This document shows positions 34,056-43,228 of a stretch of DNA of 64,000 nucleotides, piece after piece. The notes beneath the pieces were generated by a model. That model did no database searches and was not told the DNA's origin. It saw only the letters and a program-made list of their open reading frames with translations. Each line of letters starts with the position of its first letter. Position 1 is the stretch's first letter. A program made the translations under genes and the position numbers. The stretch spans positions 958,501 to 1,022,500 of the forward strand of contig NZ_AP022673.1 in NCBI RefSeq assembly GCF_013374115.1, read 5' to 3'. The DNA is from Sphingomonas sp. HMP9 (GTDB lineage Bacteria; Pseudomonadota; Alphaproteobacteria; Sphingomonadales; Sphingomonadaceae).

Positions 34056-35600
34056 ATGACGTGCGATAGCGTCGACCAGATACGGCAAGACAGGACGATT
34101 ATGGCGCGCGGTTTCGACGAAGGACGTTTCAAGAACGGCATGATGCGATCGGCGATTGCGATTGTCGCAACGCCAATGCTGATGGCCACACCGCTGTTCG
34201 CACAACAGGTAACGCCGCCCACGGTCGTACCTACAGTACCTACGGCCATGCCGACGCCGACACTGGCTCCTCCGGTCATCACCGTACCGCCCTTGAATGA
34301 CACGCAGGCAGCCTTGCTCGACAAGCTGTTAAATGGCGACATCGTTGCGCAGGGCCTGAAGTCCGCCGCCACGGTATCGACCAGCGCGCCGAGCAAGGAC
34401 GAACTCGTCCGTGGGGCGCTCGACCATGCGCGTGCGGTGCATGCCGGTCGTCTCAGCGGTGCCGATTTCCAGAAGGATTGGGGGTTGCGCCCGCCGGCCT
34501 ATGATCCGACCCCTGCGTTTGCCGACGCCGTCCGGCTTGATCGGATTGCGGCATGGTTCGCATCCTTGCCGCCTCCCTATGCCGGGTATGACGGTCTGCG
34601 GAAGGGCCTCCAGAACTACCGCTCGATCGCTGCCGCGGGCGGCTGGTCGCCTCTGGCGTCGGGCCCCGATTTCACGATCGGTGCGTCCGGCCCACGCGTG
34701 ATTGCGCTTCGCAAGCGTCTCGCGGTCGAGGACAAGGACGTCTCGACCAGTGGCGACGAGTTCGACTCCGCCCTTGTCGATGCGGTGCGTCGTGCGCAAC
34801 GGCGCTACGGCCTGAACCCCAGCGGCATCGTCTCGACCCAGACGCTGGCTGCGCTCAACGTATCGGCAACCGACCGCGTGCGTCAGATCATGGCAAACAT
34901 GGAGCGGTGGCGCTGGCTGCCGCAGGACCTGCCGCGTGACCGGATCCAGGTCAATATCGCCGCGGCGGTGCTCACCGTGTTCGACGGCGACACCCCGGTG
35001 CAATCGATGCGCGCGGTCACCGGTCGTCCGGGCGACGAGACGCCGATGCTTTCGTCGACGATCCACAGCATCGTCATCAACCCACCCTGGAACGTGCCGA
35101 CGTCGATCGCGACCAAGGAATTGTGGCCGAAGGAAAAGGCCAACCCCGGCTATTTCAAGCGCAACGGCATCAAGGTGATCGACGGCACGCGGTTGCAGCA
35201 GCAGGCCGGCGACCAGAGCGCGCTGGGCCGGTTCAAATTCGATTTCGCCAACGACTATTCGGTCTATCTCCACGACACGCCAAGCCGTGCGAAGTTTGCA
35301 AGCTTCAGCCGGCTTGCGAGCCATGGCTGCGTTCGCCTTGAAAAGCCTGCCGAACTTGCCGACCTGCTGCTCAAGGGCGATCCGTCATGGACCCCAGAAA
35401 TGGTCGACGCCGCAGTGGCGAAGGGCGACACGGTCCGGGCTCGCCTGACCAAGCCGGTGTCGGTATATCTGCTATACTGGACTGCATTTGCCAGCGGCAA
35501 CGGCCAGATGAACTTCCGCGCCGATCCCTATGACTGGGACGGCATCCTCGCTTCCAAGATCGAGGCGCGTACGGCGCGCCAGACGATCGCCGCTCGCTGA
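34056..35600 (+). CDS. L,D-transpeptidase, YcbB/LdtD-like
   Basis: 514 residues from ATG 34056, preceded by AAGGGAGAG; a second candidate ATG at 34101 also follows AGGA and would give a more ordinary signal peptide (FKNGMMRSAIAIVATPMLMATPLFAQQ). A Pro/Thr-rich linker follows, then a scaffold domain (HAGRLSGADFQKDWGLRPP), a peptidoglycan-binding domain (IGASGPRVIALRKRLAVED ... RRAQRRYGLNPSGIV) and a YkuD catalytic domain with LHDTPSRAKFASFSRLASHGCVRLEKP, nucleophile Cys425. Forms 3-3 cross-links in peptidoglycan in the periplasm. A small lipoprotein gene follows 11 bases later. Confidence 0.92.
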   Translation: MTCDSVDQIRQDRTIMARGFDEGRFKNGMMRSAIAIVATPMLMATPLFAQQVTPPTVVPTVPTAMPTPTLAPPVITVPPLNDTQAALLDKLLNGDIVAQGLKSAATVSTSAPSKDELVRGALDHARAVHAGRLSGADFQKDWGLRPPAYDPTPAFADAVRLDRIAAWFASLPPPYAGYDGLRKGLQNYRSIAAAGGWSPLASGPDFTIGASGPRVIALRKRLAVEDKDVSTSGDEFDSALVDAVRRAQRRYGLNPSGIVSTQTLAALNVSATDRVRQIMANMERWRWLPQDLPRDRIQVNIAAAVLTVFDGDTPVQSMRAVTGRPGDETPMLSSTIHSIVINPPWNVPTSIATKELWPKEKANPGYFKRNGIKVIDGTRLQQQAGDQSALGRFKFDFANDYSVYLHDTPSRAKFASFSRLASHGCVRLEKPAELADLLLKGDPSWTPEMVDAAVAKGDTVRARLTKPVSVYLLYWTAFASGNGQMNFRADPYDWDGILASKIEARTARQTIAAR

Positions 35601-35611
35601 GAGGATCAGAC

Positions 35612-35950
35612 ATGACGATTTCCACGCGTACCCGCACCGCCATTGCCGGCGGTCTGCTCGCCGGCATGGCGCTCGCCGGTTGCTCGCGTTCCGAGCCCGA
35701 GCAGCCGCCGACGGACTCCAACATGGTCGAGGACACCGGTGTGACCGAGTCCGAGGCGGCAGCGCCTGCGCCGGTCGAAGCCGCGCCGGTCGAAGTCGCG
35801 CCCCCCGCGCCGGCAGTGGTCGAACCGCCACGCGAAAAACCGGTCGCGCCGGACGAGCAGATGCTCGACGATGCCGACGCGACCGGCATGACCGCGCGCG
35901 TCACGCGCGACGAGGTACCGACCGAGAACGAGGACGCGCCTCAGCAGTAA
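35612..35950 (+). CDS. Small acidic, Pro/Ala-rich lipoprotein
   Basis: 112 residues. Signal sequence with a lipobox LAGC (cysteine at residue 24), then a low-complexity Pro/Ala/Val/Glu stretch and an acidic C-terminus. No recognised domain. GAGAGGATCAGAC precedes the ATG. Placed directly behind the L,D-transpeptidase gene, it may be a periplasmic or outer-membrane partner; this is only positional inference. Confidence 0.75.
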   Translation: MTISTRTRTAIAGGLLAGMALAGCSRSEPEQPPTDSNMVEDTGVTESEAAAPAPVEAAPVEVAPPAPAVVEPPREKPVAPDEQMLDDADATGMTARVTRDEVPTENEDAPQQ

Positions 35951-35958
35951 CGGCGGTG

Positions 35959-35983
35959 GCTCCGGCGGTACCAACCCCGGAGC
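35959..35983. terminator. Short hairpin between convergent genes
   Basis: GCTCCGG (35959-35965) and CCGGAGC (35977-35983) form a perfect 7-base stem between the ends of the lipoprotein gene and sulP. Confidence 0.45.
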
Positions 35984-35990
35984 ATCGACC

Positions 35991-37463
35991 CTAGATCTGG
36001 GCGGACAAGCCCGGCGCGTGGCGATCGACCAGCGTTTCGCTTGCAGCGTTCAGGCCGATCACTTCGACCTCACGGCCGTGGCGGCGCAGTTTGCGTACGA
36101 CTTCCTCCAACGCGCCTACGGCTGTGACGTCCCAGAGGTGCGCATTGGTCAGGTCGATGCGGACGGCGCGCGCCGTCTCTCGGAGATCGAAGCGATCGGA
36201 GAAGATGTCCGCGCTAGCAAAGAAGATCTGCCCGCTTACCCGGTAGATACGCGTGTCGCTTACCACGTCGTGGTCGATCTCCACGTCCATCAGCCGCGTC
36301 ACCTTCCACGCGAAGAACACACCGCTGAGCAACACCCCCACGCCGACGCCGAGCGATAGATCGTGCGTTGCGACGGTGACGACGACGGTCGCGACCATCA
36401 CCGCGCTCGACATCTTGGGATGCCGCGCCAGATCGCGGAGCGATCCCCAGGAGAACGTGCTTATCGACACCATGATCATGATCGCGACCAAGGCCGCCAC
36501 GGGTACCTGAGCGACCCACGGTCGCAACGGGACCATGACGATCAGCAGGAATACGCCGGCGACCATGGTCGACAGCCGTCCGGTCCCACCATAGCGGACA
36601 TTGCCGACGGTCTGGCCGATCATCCCGCATCCGGCGATGCCGCCAAACGCGCCTGCCGCGATGTTGGCGAGGCCGAGGCCGGTGCACTCGCGCGCCTTCG
36701 AACTGGTGGTTTCGGTGAGGTCGTCCACCACGCTGGCAGTCATCATCGATTCAAGCAGGCCGACCGCGGCCATCGCGAACGCATAGGGTGCGACGATCCG
36801 AAGCGTGTCCCAACTCATGGGAACGTCGGGCAGCCCGAACGTCGGGAGCGAGTCCGGCAAGCGGCCTAGATCGCCGACCGTCTTCAACGGCATCGGGAAC
36901 CACATTGAGACTGCCGTCAGCACGACGATGCAGATCAGCGGCGACGGGATCGCGCTGGATATCCGCGGGACGAGATAGATGATCGCAAGCCCGGCGGCGA
37001 TCATCGCATAGGCCTGCCAGCTGACGCCGACCATCTGCGGCAATTGCGCCGAGAAGATCAGGATCGCGAGTGCGTTGACGAACCCGGCATGGACCGATTT
37101 CGAGACGAACCGCATCAGCACGTCGAGCTTTGCAAGCCCGAACGCGATCTGAAGCGCGCCCGCGAGCATCGTCGCGACGAGCAGATAGTGCAGTCCGTGC
37201 GCATGGACGAGCGCGGCGGCAACCAGCGCGACAGACCCTGCCGCGCCGGAGATCATCGCCGGACGTCCACCGGCAAAGGCGATGACGATGCCGATCACGA
37301 AGGACGCGAACAGGCCGACTTCGGGGTCGATTCCGGCAACGAACGAGAAGGCGATGACTTCGGGGATCAGCGCGAATGTGCCCACCATGCCGGCGAGAAC
37401 GTCACGGCGTGCAGCCGTCCGGCCGCTGAACCATTCGGTCCGGTAACGAGAAAATGAGGTCAT
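35991..37463 (-). CDS. SulP-family anion transporter with STAS domain
   Basis: 490 residues from ATG 37463 (41 further codons upstream lack support). An N-terminal membrane domain of ten or more helices begins RRDVLAGMVGTFALIPEVIAFSFVAGIDPEVGL and contains the family block FGGIAGCGMIGQTVGNVRYGGTGRLST; a cytoplasmic STAS domain occupies the last 95 residues (RIYRVSGQIFFASADIF ... VRIDLTNAHLWDVTAVGALEEVV). SulP transporters move sulfate, bicarbonate or other anions. The closest-looking type is the compact BicA-like branch, but the substrate is not certain. No sulfate-assimilation gene is beside it. Confidence 0.9.
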   Translation of the reverse strand: MTSFSRYRTEWFSGRTAARRDVLAGMVGTFALIPEVIAFSFVAGIDPEVGLFASFVIGIVIAFAGGRPAMISGAAGSVALVAAALVHAHGLHYLLVATMLAGALQIAFGLAKLDVLMRFVSKSVHAGFVNALAILIFSAQLPQMVGVSWQAYAMIAAGLAIIYLVPRISSAIPSPLICIVVLTAVSMWFPMPLKTVGDLGRLPDSLPTFGLPDVPMSWDTLRIVAPYAFAMAAVGLLESMMTASVVDDLTETTSSKARECTGLGLANIAAGAFGGIAGCGMIGQTVGNVRYGGTGRLSTMVAGVFLLIVMVPLRPWVAQVPVAALVAIMIMVSISTFSWGSLRDLARHPKMSSAVMVATVVVTVATHDLSLGVGVGVLLSGVFFAWKVTRLMDVEIDHDVVSDTRIYRVSGQIFFASADIFSDRFDLRETARAVRIDLTNAHLWDVTAVGALEEVVRKLRRHGREVEVIGLNAASETLVDRHAPGLSAQI

Positions 37464-37650
37464 AGATATGTCCGCATAGGACGCCGGAACCGTGGCAAGT
37501 GCGCGGGCGGTTGATTTCAAAGGCGTCGGTGCGTTGTCCGGCGGATCGGCGGCCGGAATAGCCACCCGGAATTGCACCGGGTCCAAGCGAGTAGGCGCAA
37601 CCTAGCGCCGGTGGTGCTGCATTGCAATATCACGGGTAGACACCTCCCGC

Positions 37651-37740
37651 CCTCAGTCATCCTGACGAAAGTCAGGATCCAGGGTTACTCGACGCGCCGC
37701 TCCTGGCTCTGGACCCTGACTTTCGTCAGGATGACGGAGG
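37651..37740. repeat. REPIN-like element, family A copy 1
   Basis: Two arms of about 32 bases (37651-37682 and 37709-37740) are near-perfect inverted copies separated by 26 bases. Each arm is itself a hairpin: ATCCTGAC-GAAA-GTCAGGAT on the left (37659-37678), its complement with one change on the right. The same arms occur at 57361-57456. Lies between DUF488 (upstream) and sulP. The rest of the 37464-37751 spacer holds nothing recognisable. Confidence 0.8.
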
Positions 37741-37751
37741 GTTGGTGCGGT

Positions 37752-38183
37752 CTACGTGAACAGATCCACGACCTCGGCCCCCTCGCCCACCGCCTGCAAC
37801 AGCAATGTTCGGTGGCAATGACACGGGTCGCGCTCGTAGCAGAGCAGCGCACTCGGCTTCTCCGCCGCGAGCCCGAGCATGATCGCCGCCTGCGCCTGCG
37901 CCTCGGGCAATTCGAGTTGCTCGTCGTACACGGCTGTCAGGGTTGCGACGTCGCCCTTCTTCGCCGCATCGCGCCCACGCTTTGGCGTGCCCAGCGCCTT
38001 CAGATGGACGTAATCGACCCCCGCCTCGCGCAGCGACGCCGCAAGCGACGTCTTCGAGAACCCCGGTCGCCGCGACAGGGGGAGCGCGCGGACGTCGATC
38101 ACGCGCTCAACCCCGGCCCGCGTCAGCGCCGCGAGAAAGTCCGTCATCGTGGTGGCTTCATAGCCGATCGTGAAGATCTTCAT
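37752..38183 (-). CDS. DUF488 protein
   Basis: 143 residues from ATG 38183, where the family begins ([44 protein letters not shown]). Further family blocks are [15 protein letters not shown] and [17 protein letters not shown] with its Cys/His cluster. DUF488 proteins are small cytoplasmic proteins of unknown function. It is divergent from trmFO, with starts 89 bases apart. Confidence 0.88.
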   Translation of the reverse strand: MKIFTIGYEATTMTDFLAALTRAGVERVIDVRALPLSRRPGFSKTSLAASLREAGVDYVHLKALGTPKRGRDAAKKGDVATLTAVYDEQLELPEAQAQAAIMLGLAAEKPSALLCYERDPCHCHRTLLLQAVGEGAEVVDLFT

Positions 38184-38213
38184 TAGGACGAAGTGGGAGT
38201 CCCCCGCCGTCGA

Positions 38214-38250
38214 GACAACCGCGGACACGACAACCGCTGACACGACAGGC
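38214..38250. repeat. 15-base tandem repeat in the trmFO leader
   Basis: GACAACCGCGGACAC (38214-38228) is followed immediately by GACAACCGCTGACAC (38229-38243) and a partial third GACAGGC. It lies in the divergent spacer between DUF488 and trmFO, 22 bases before the trmFO start. Confidence 0.6.
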
Positions 38251-38271
38251 TTCCCGCGCTATCTGGCCGGA

Positions 38272-39639
38272 ATGACCCATGATATCCATGTTATCGGCGG
38301 CGGCCTTGCCGGTTCCGAAGCCGCCTGGCAGCTCGCCGAGGCCGGCCTCAAGGTGCGCCTCTCTGAAATGCGCGGCAGCGGCGAAGAAACGCCTGCCCAC
38401 CAGACCGACGGCCTCGCCGAACTCGTCTGCTCGAACAGCTTCCGCTCGGACGATGCCGAGAGCAACGCGGTCGGCCTGCTCCACCAGGAACTGCGTACGC
38501 TCGGCTCGCTGATTATGCGCCAGGCGGACATCCACCGCGTCCCCGCCGGCTCTGCGCTCGCGGTCGACCGCGACAATTTCTCGAACAGCGTTACGGAGGC
38601 GATCGACCAGCACCCGAACATCACGCTCGTCCGCGAACGCATCGACGCGCTCCCCGACGGACCTACGATCATCGCGACCGGCCCGCTGACCGCGGCGTCC
38701 CTCGCCGCCGGGATCGGCGCCGAGACCGGGCGCGAGGCGCTGGCGTTCTTCGACGCACTCGCGCCGATCGTCCATCGCGACTCGATCGACATGGACACGG
38801 CGTGGTTCGCTTCGCGCTGGGACAAGGGCGAGGGCAAGGATTACATCAACTGCCCGATGGACAAGGACCAGTATCTTGCCTTCCATCAAGGCCTGATCGA
38901 CGGCGAGAAGACCCCGTTCAAGGAATGGGAGAAGGACACGCCCTATTTCGACGGCTGCATGCCGATCGAGGTGATGGCCGAACGCGGCGTCGATACGCTA
39001 CGCTATGGCCCGATGAAGCCCGTCGGGCTCGACAATCCAAAGACCGGCCGCTGGCCGCACGCCGTCGTCCAGCTTCGGCAGGACAATGCGCAAGGTACAT
39101 TGTGGAACATTGTCGGCTTCCAGACCAAGATGAAGCACGCCGACCAGGTCCGCCTGTTCCGTACCATTCCCGGCCTCGAAAACGCCGAGTTCGCGCGATT
39201 GGGCGGACTGCACCGCAATACCTTCATTCGCTCGCCGGAACTGCTCGATGAAACGCTGCGACTGAAGTCGCGCCCGAACATCCGTTTTGCCGGCCAGATC
39301 ACGGGTTGCGAAGGCTATATCGAGAGCTGCGGCATCGGCATGCTCGCGGGACTGTTCGCTGCGGCCGAACTCACCGGCAAGACGCTGAACCCACCACCGT
39401 ATGCGACGGCGCTCGGCGCGCTGCTGGGCCACATCACCGGCGGTGCCGAGGTCGAGACCTATCAGCCGATGAACGTGAACTTCGGACTGTTCCCGCCGAT
39501 CCCTGGCCGGACCAAGAAGACCGACCGCAAGCGGATGTACACCGATCGCGGTCGCACAGCGCTCGCAGAATGGCTCAGCTTTCCTCCGCAACAGCCTGAG
39601 GCGGTGGACACTTCGCCCGAGCTGGCCCCTTCCGCTTGA
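38272..39639 (+). CDS. trmFO: Methylenetetrahydrofolate-tRNA-(uracil-54-C5)-methyltransferase
   Basis: 455 residues from ATG 38272, where the family begins; 34 further codons upstream run through the tandem repeat. FAD motif [20 protein letters not shown], then [106 protein letters not shown], and [19 protein letters not shown]. Makes ribothymidine at tRNA position 54 with methylene-THF and FADH2. Its 3' end overlaps the convergent EF-hand gene by 65 bases. Confidence 0.95.
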   Translation: MTHDIHVIGGGLAGSEAAWQLAEAGLKVRLSEMRGSGEETPAHQTDGLAELVCSNSFRSDDAESNAVGLLHQELRTLGSLIMRQADIHRVPAGSALAVDRDNFSNSVTEAIDQHPNITLVRERIDALPDGPTIIATGPLTAASLAAGIGAETGREALAFFDALAPIVHRDSIDMDTAWFASRWDKGEGKDYINCPMDKDQYLAFHQGLIDGEKTPFKEWEKDTPYFDGCMPIEVMAERGVDTLRYGPMKPVGLDNPKTGRWPHAVVQLRQDNAQGTLWNIVGFQTKMKHADQVRLFRTIPGLENAEFARLGGLHRNTFIRSPELLDETLRLKSRPNIRFAGQITGCEGYIESCGIGMLAGLFAAAELTGKTLNPPPYATALGALLGHITGGAEVETYQPMNVNFGLFPPIPGRTKKTDRKRMYTDRGRTALAEWLSFPPQQPEAVDTSPELAPSA

Positions 39640-40072
39640 CCGCCGTCGTGGCAAACTCCGGGGCCGTCATCGCCCCGGATTTGTCGCGGTCGGCGTCCGC
39701 GAACTTGGTCGTCGCCTTCACCGCCCATTCGTCGAACGACAGCTTGCCGTCGCCGTCCACGTCCAACCGCGCGTAAGCCTTGCGCCGCTGGACGAGATAT
39801 TCCTCCCGCGTGATCTTCGCATCGCGATCCTTATCGTAGCGATCGAACCGCTTCTGCTCGCGCGTCCTGTCTGTCGCCTCGGGCGCTGTGTCGGGCAGCG
39901 GATCGGATGCCACCGCGCCAGTCACCTGGGCCATCGATTGCGCCGGTAGCACCGGTCCCGGTCGCGCCTTTCCACTGAACACCATGAACCCCGCCGCGAT
40001 CAACGCGATCAACGCCGCCCCACCCGCCAGATATCGCCACATCGCAACTGCCCCCACCTGCAAAGCCTGCAT
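39575..40072 (-). CDS. EF-hand calcium-binding protein, membrane-anchored or exported
   Basis: 165 residues from ATG 40072 (GAGG upstream), or 155 from ATG 40042. One hydrophobic segment near the N-terminus ([19 protein letters not shown]) acts as anchor or signal. Three EF-hand loops follow: [13 protein letters not shown] (weak), [13 protein letters not shown] (canonical) and [15 protein letters not shown]. Basic C-terminal tail. Likely a periplasmic calcium-binding protein. The last 65 bases run opposite the end of trmFO, so the C-terminal tail is encoded within the other gene. Confidence 0.85.
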   Translation of the reverse strand: MQALQVGAVAMWRYLAGGAALIALIAAGFMVFSGKARPGPVLPAQSMAQVTGAVASDPLPDTAPEATDRTREQKRFDRYDKDRDAKITREEYLVQRRKAYARLDVDGDGKLSFDEWAVKATTKFADADRDKSGAMTAPEFATTAVKRKGPARAKCPPPQAVAEES

Positions 40073-40108
40073 GCTACGCCTCGGCGACGACGATCCCCAT
40101 GCGATTGG

Positions 40109-40762
40109 TCAGTATCCGGTCAGTCTATGCCAGGCCAACCGGCCCACGCGCTGCGGGCTGCCCGGCGGCGGCGGCGGTACGGACATGTCGAACCGCGCGG
40201 TCAGGGCCATCGCTCCCAACACGCGGGCGCGCCCCGGCCAACGCCCGTGCATCGCCTCGTCGAGCACCATGATCGCTCGCGATCGTGCAGCCTCCCGGTC
40301 GGCGGCGTCGCTCAGCCCGCGCGCCAGGTCCGCGAGCGCCCAGCCCTCGCCGGCCGCACCGATCCGGTCGTCGCTAGTCGACAGCAGCACACCCGCCAGC
40401 TCGAACAGCCGCCGCCCGCGATCGCGCGCAAACCGGGCTAGCGCGGCGGCATCGAGTATGGGTTCAAGCAACACGTCCCACCCATCGGTCAGCGTCGCCA
40501 GCATCGCGCCCGATACACCGCCAGGCAGGACGGAGCGCTGCAGGGCGCCCAGGACGGGTTCGGCGGGCGCTGGCGCGGTATCGAGCCGTCCGAGTGCCTC
40601 GTACCACCAGGTCAGCCGCATCTGTCCCACGAGCGGCTCGCGTGTGGACCGCAAGATCGCCGCGAGCGTGTCATCCAATGCGAACATTGCGTCGAGAGCG
40701 GGGCGTACCGCGACGTCGGCATAGCTCAACGCCAGTTGGCGATCGGGATCGAGGCGAGTCAT
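40109..40762 (-). CDS. Squalene/phytoene-synthase-family protein
   Basis: 217 residues from ATG 40762. The family helices are visible (DRQLALSYADVAVRPALDAMFALDDTLAAILRSTREPLVGQMRLTWWYEALGRL, then GWALADLARGLSDAADREAA), with QMRLTWW typical of the short alphaproteobacterial branch. The aspartate-rich metal-binding motifs needed for prenyl coupling are not evident, so it may be a non-catalytic relative such as the NDUFAF6-like group. Divergent from the TadG-like operon. Confidence 0.78.
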   Translation of the reverse strand: MTRLDPDRQLALSYADVAVRPALDAMFALDDTLAAILRSTREPLVGQMRLTWWYEALGRLDTAPAPAEPVLGALQRSVLPGGVSGAMLATLTDGWDVLLEPILDAAALARFARDRGRRLFELAGVLLSTSDDRIGAAGEGWALADLARGLSDAADREAARSRAIMVLDEAMHGRWPGRARVLGAMALTARFDMSVPPPPPGSPQRVGRLAWHRLTGY

Positions 40763-40913
40763 GCCGCGCTCGATAGCGTGGCGGCATGCAAACCGCATCC
40801 CCGTTACACCGCCGTCTCGACGGTTAATGTGACGGTAACCATGTATCTTGTGCAGCGCTTACCGGATCGGGGAGCAAGGACGGACGATACTACCGCGTTG
40901 AGACAGGACGATA

Positions 40914-42632
40914 ATGAGCGCCAAGCACGGCCAGAGACGATCCCGGCCGACAACCTTTCTTGGGCGGCTGCGCACCGATGTCCGCGGCAATACGCTGATG
41001 ATCGTAGCCTTCGCCATGATGCCGCTGATCGCGATGGTCGGATCGGGGCTCGACATGGCCCGGGCCTATGTGGCGCGAGACCGGTTGCAGCAAGCGTGCG
41101 ACGCGGGATCGCTGGCGGCACGGCGACTGCTTTCGGGTCCGACCTTGACGACGGCGGTGGATACGGAGGCCAAGAACTACTTTAATTTTAACTTTCCACA
41201 GACCTCGTTCGGCACGGCCGCCTTCACGCCGGTCGTCAGCGTCCCTTCGACGGGTACGGTAAAGATCACTGCCGCGACGACGATCCCGACCACGATCATG
41301 AAGCTGTTTGGTTTCAACACGTTGAGCCTGTCGACGAGCTGCTCGGCGACACAGGATTTCGTCGGTACCGACATCATGCTGGTGCTCGACATGTCGGGGT
41401 CGATGAACTGTCCGACAAGCCGGCCGAACGATGCCTGTAACGAGATCGAACAGCCCGGGTCGAAGATGCAGGCGCTGCGCGATGCCTCGGCATCGCTGTA
41501 CGACACACTGAAATCGGCGCAGGATCAGTTGCACGCCAACAACTTGCGTCTGCGGTACGGGTTCGTGCCGTACAACGCCACGGTGAACGTGGGTAAGCAG
41601 GTCTACGCCGAAAACCCGAACTACATCCGCGACAGCGCGCCGTATCAAAGTCGGACGCGCACCGCAGGACCGGCGACGAGTTCGCAGGGCACGTGCAACT
41701 TGTATGAAGGGAACTGGTCATCCAACGGGTATTGGACCTCGGATGGCACCTGCTCCAACTATTGGACGTACCGGCAAGTGACGCTGGACACGTCGGCGTT
41801 CAAGACCGGAGCGTCGGTCCTGACCCCGGGCGGCTCACCAAGTTCGAGCCGATCGCAGTGGGCAGGATGCATCGAAGAGCGCCAGACCGATAATAGCGCG
41901 ATCGATGGCGGGTCGGCGACGACGGCGCCTGGCAGCGCATTGGATCTCGACGTCACCCTGCCGCCGACCAGCACTGCCAGTCGCTGGATTCCCTGGTGGC
42001 CGAACGCCGAATTCAATCCGGACACGCGCGACGAATATACCGATCCGAAATATTGCGCGAGCGCGGCGAGCCGGCTGAAGGAGTATTATAACGACAAGAC
42101 GGCGTTCATGACGTACATCAACAACCTGAAGCCCTTGGGCGGGACCTATCACGATATCGGCGTGATATGGGGTGCACGCTTCATTTCGCCGGACGGGATC
42201 TTTGCTTCGACAAACCCCGTGACTAACGATCAGAATGATCCTGACAACCCAAAAGTGCTTCGTGGGTTTAGTATCCGTAAATACATGATATTTATGACGG
42301 ATGGTGATCTTTCGCCATACCTCTCCGTCTACACGACCTACGGCGCCGAAGAACGCGACAAGCGTGTGCTGGGAACGTCGACCGGTACGACGGCGCAGCT
42401 CGCGGCCGAGCAGTTGCAGCGGCATCTGCAGCGGTTTCGGATGGCGTGCAATGCGGCGAAGAGCGAGGGCATCCAGCTCTATGTCATTGCGTTCTCGACC
42501 ACGTTGACCGCCGACATGGAGAATTGTGCCACGACCAAGGCCATGGCCTCCGGCATCACGACCGCGCCGGCGTTGATCGCCAAGTTCCAGGAGATCGGCA
42601 GCAAGATCGGGTCGCTGAGGATCAGTCAGTGA
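40914..42632 (+). CDS. TadG-like protein with von Willebrand factor A domain
   Basis: 572 residues. After a short basic N-terminus a single membrane segment (NTLMIVAFAMMPLIAMVGSGLDMARAYVARD) matches the TadE/TadG pseudopilin-like start. A vWA domain follows with the MIDAS motif DIMLVLDMSGSMN near residue 155, interrupted by a long insertion rich in Ser, Thr and Tyr (about 240-420), and resuming at KYMIFMTDGDL. Such proteins are exported and anchored in the envelope, usually with Flp pilus systems. Its stop overlaps the next start (GTGA). Start ATG follows AGGACGATA. Confidence 0.88.
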   Translation: MSAKHGQRRSRPTTFLGRLRTDVRGNTLMIVAFAMMPLIAMVGSGLDMARAYVARDRLQQACDAGSLAARRLLSGPTLTTAVDTEAKNYFNFNFPQTSFGTAAFTPVVSVPSTGTVKITAATTIPTTIMKLFGFNTLSLSTSCSATQDFVGTDIMLVLDMSGSMNCPTSRPNDACNEIEQPGSKMQALRDASASLYDTLKSAQDQLHANNLRLRYGFVPYNATVNVGKQVYAENPNYIRDSAPYQSRTRTAGPATSSQGTCNLYEGNWSSNGYWTSDGTCSNYWTYRQVTLDTSAFKTGASVLTPGGSPSSSRSQWAGCIEERQTDNSAIDGGSATTAPGSALDLDVTLPPTSTASRWIPWWPNAEFNPDTRDEYTDPKYCASAASRLKEYYNDKTAFMTYINNLKPLGGTYHDIGVIWGARFISPDGIFASTNPVTNDQNDPDNPKVLRGFSIRKYMIFMTDGDLSPYLSVYTTYGAEERDKRVLGTSTGTTAQLAAEQLQRHLQRFRMACNAAKSEGIQLYVIAFSTTLTADMENCATTKAMASGITTAPALIAKFQEIGSKIGSLRISQ

Positions 42633-43228
42633 CCACGATGTCGCATCAATTCCGCGCTCTCCGGCGGGACACTCGGGGGGCGACGATCGTCGAGTTCGCG
42701 ATCATCATTCCGGTGCTGGTCGGGCTGCTGCTGTCGATCCTTGAGATCGGCTATCAGGGCTATGTCACCGCGGTCGTCCAGGGGGCCCTGTCCAAGGCTT
42801 CGCGGCAGGTGACGGTCGGCGGCCGGACCGCCGCGGACGTGGTGGCCACGATCAAGTCCGAGGTGCAGGGCGTCGTTCCCGCGCAGTATGTGACGGTGTC
42901 GACCCGGCGCTATTACAACTTCTCCAACGTCGGCAAGCCCGAGAAGATCACGTCGGACACCGATCCCAAGGGGGTGTTCAATCTCGGCGACTGTTACGAG
43001 GACGCGAACAACAATGGCAACTACGACTTAACGCCCGGCGATACCGGCGTCGGCAGCGCGGACGACATCGTCTATTACACCGTCAACGTCGTCTATCCGA
43101 ACCTGACTCCAGTCGGCGCGCTCCTGTCCTGGGCCCCGACCCGAAGCGTCGCGGCGACCACCGTGATCCGCAACCAGCCCTTCACCTCGCGTGCGGAACC
43201 GACGACGATATGTACCAAGGCACCATGA
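42629..43228 (+). CDS. TadE-like pseudopilin
   Basis: 199 residues from GTG 42629, which overlaps the stop of the TadG-like gene; ATG 42638 is the alternative. The TadE signature is clear: DTRGATIVEFAIIIPVLVGLLLSILEIGYQGYV, a prepilin-like segment with the conserved Glu. The rest is a soluble domain with no known motif (YNFSNVGKPEKITSD). Cotranscribed with TadG-like and a second TadE-like gene. Confidence 0.88.
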   Translation: MTTMSHQFRALRRDTRGATIVEFAIIIPVLVGLLLSILEIGYQGYVTAVVQGALSKASRQVTVGGRTAADVVATIKSEVQGVVPAQYVTVSTRRYYNFSNVGKPEKITSDTDPKGVFNLGDCYEDANNNGNYDLTPGDTGVGSADDIVYYTVNVVYPNLTPVGALLSWAPTRSVAATTVIRNQPFTSRAEPTTICTKAP

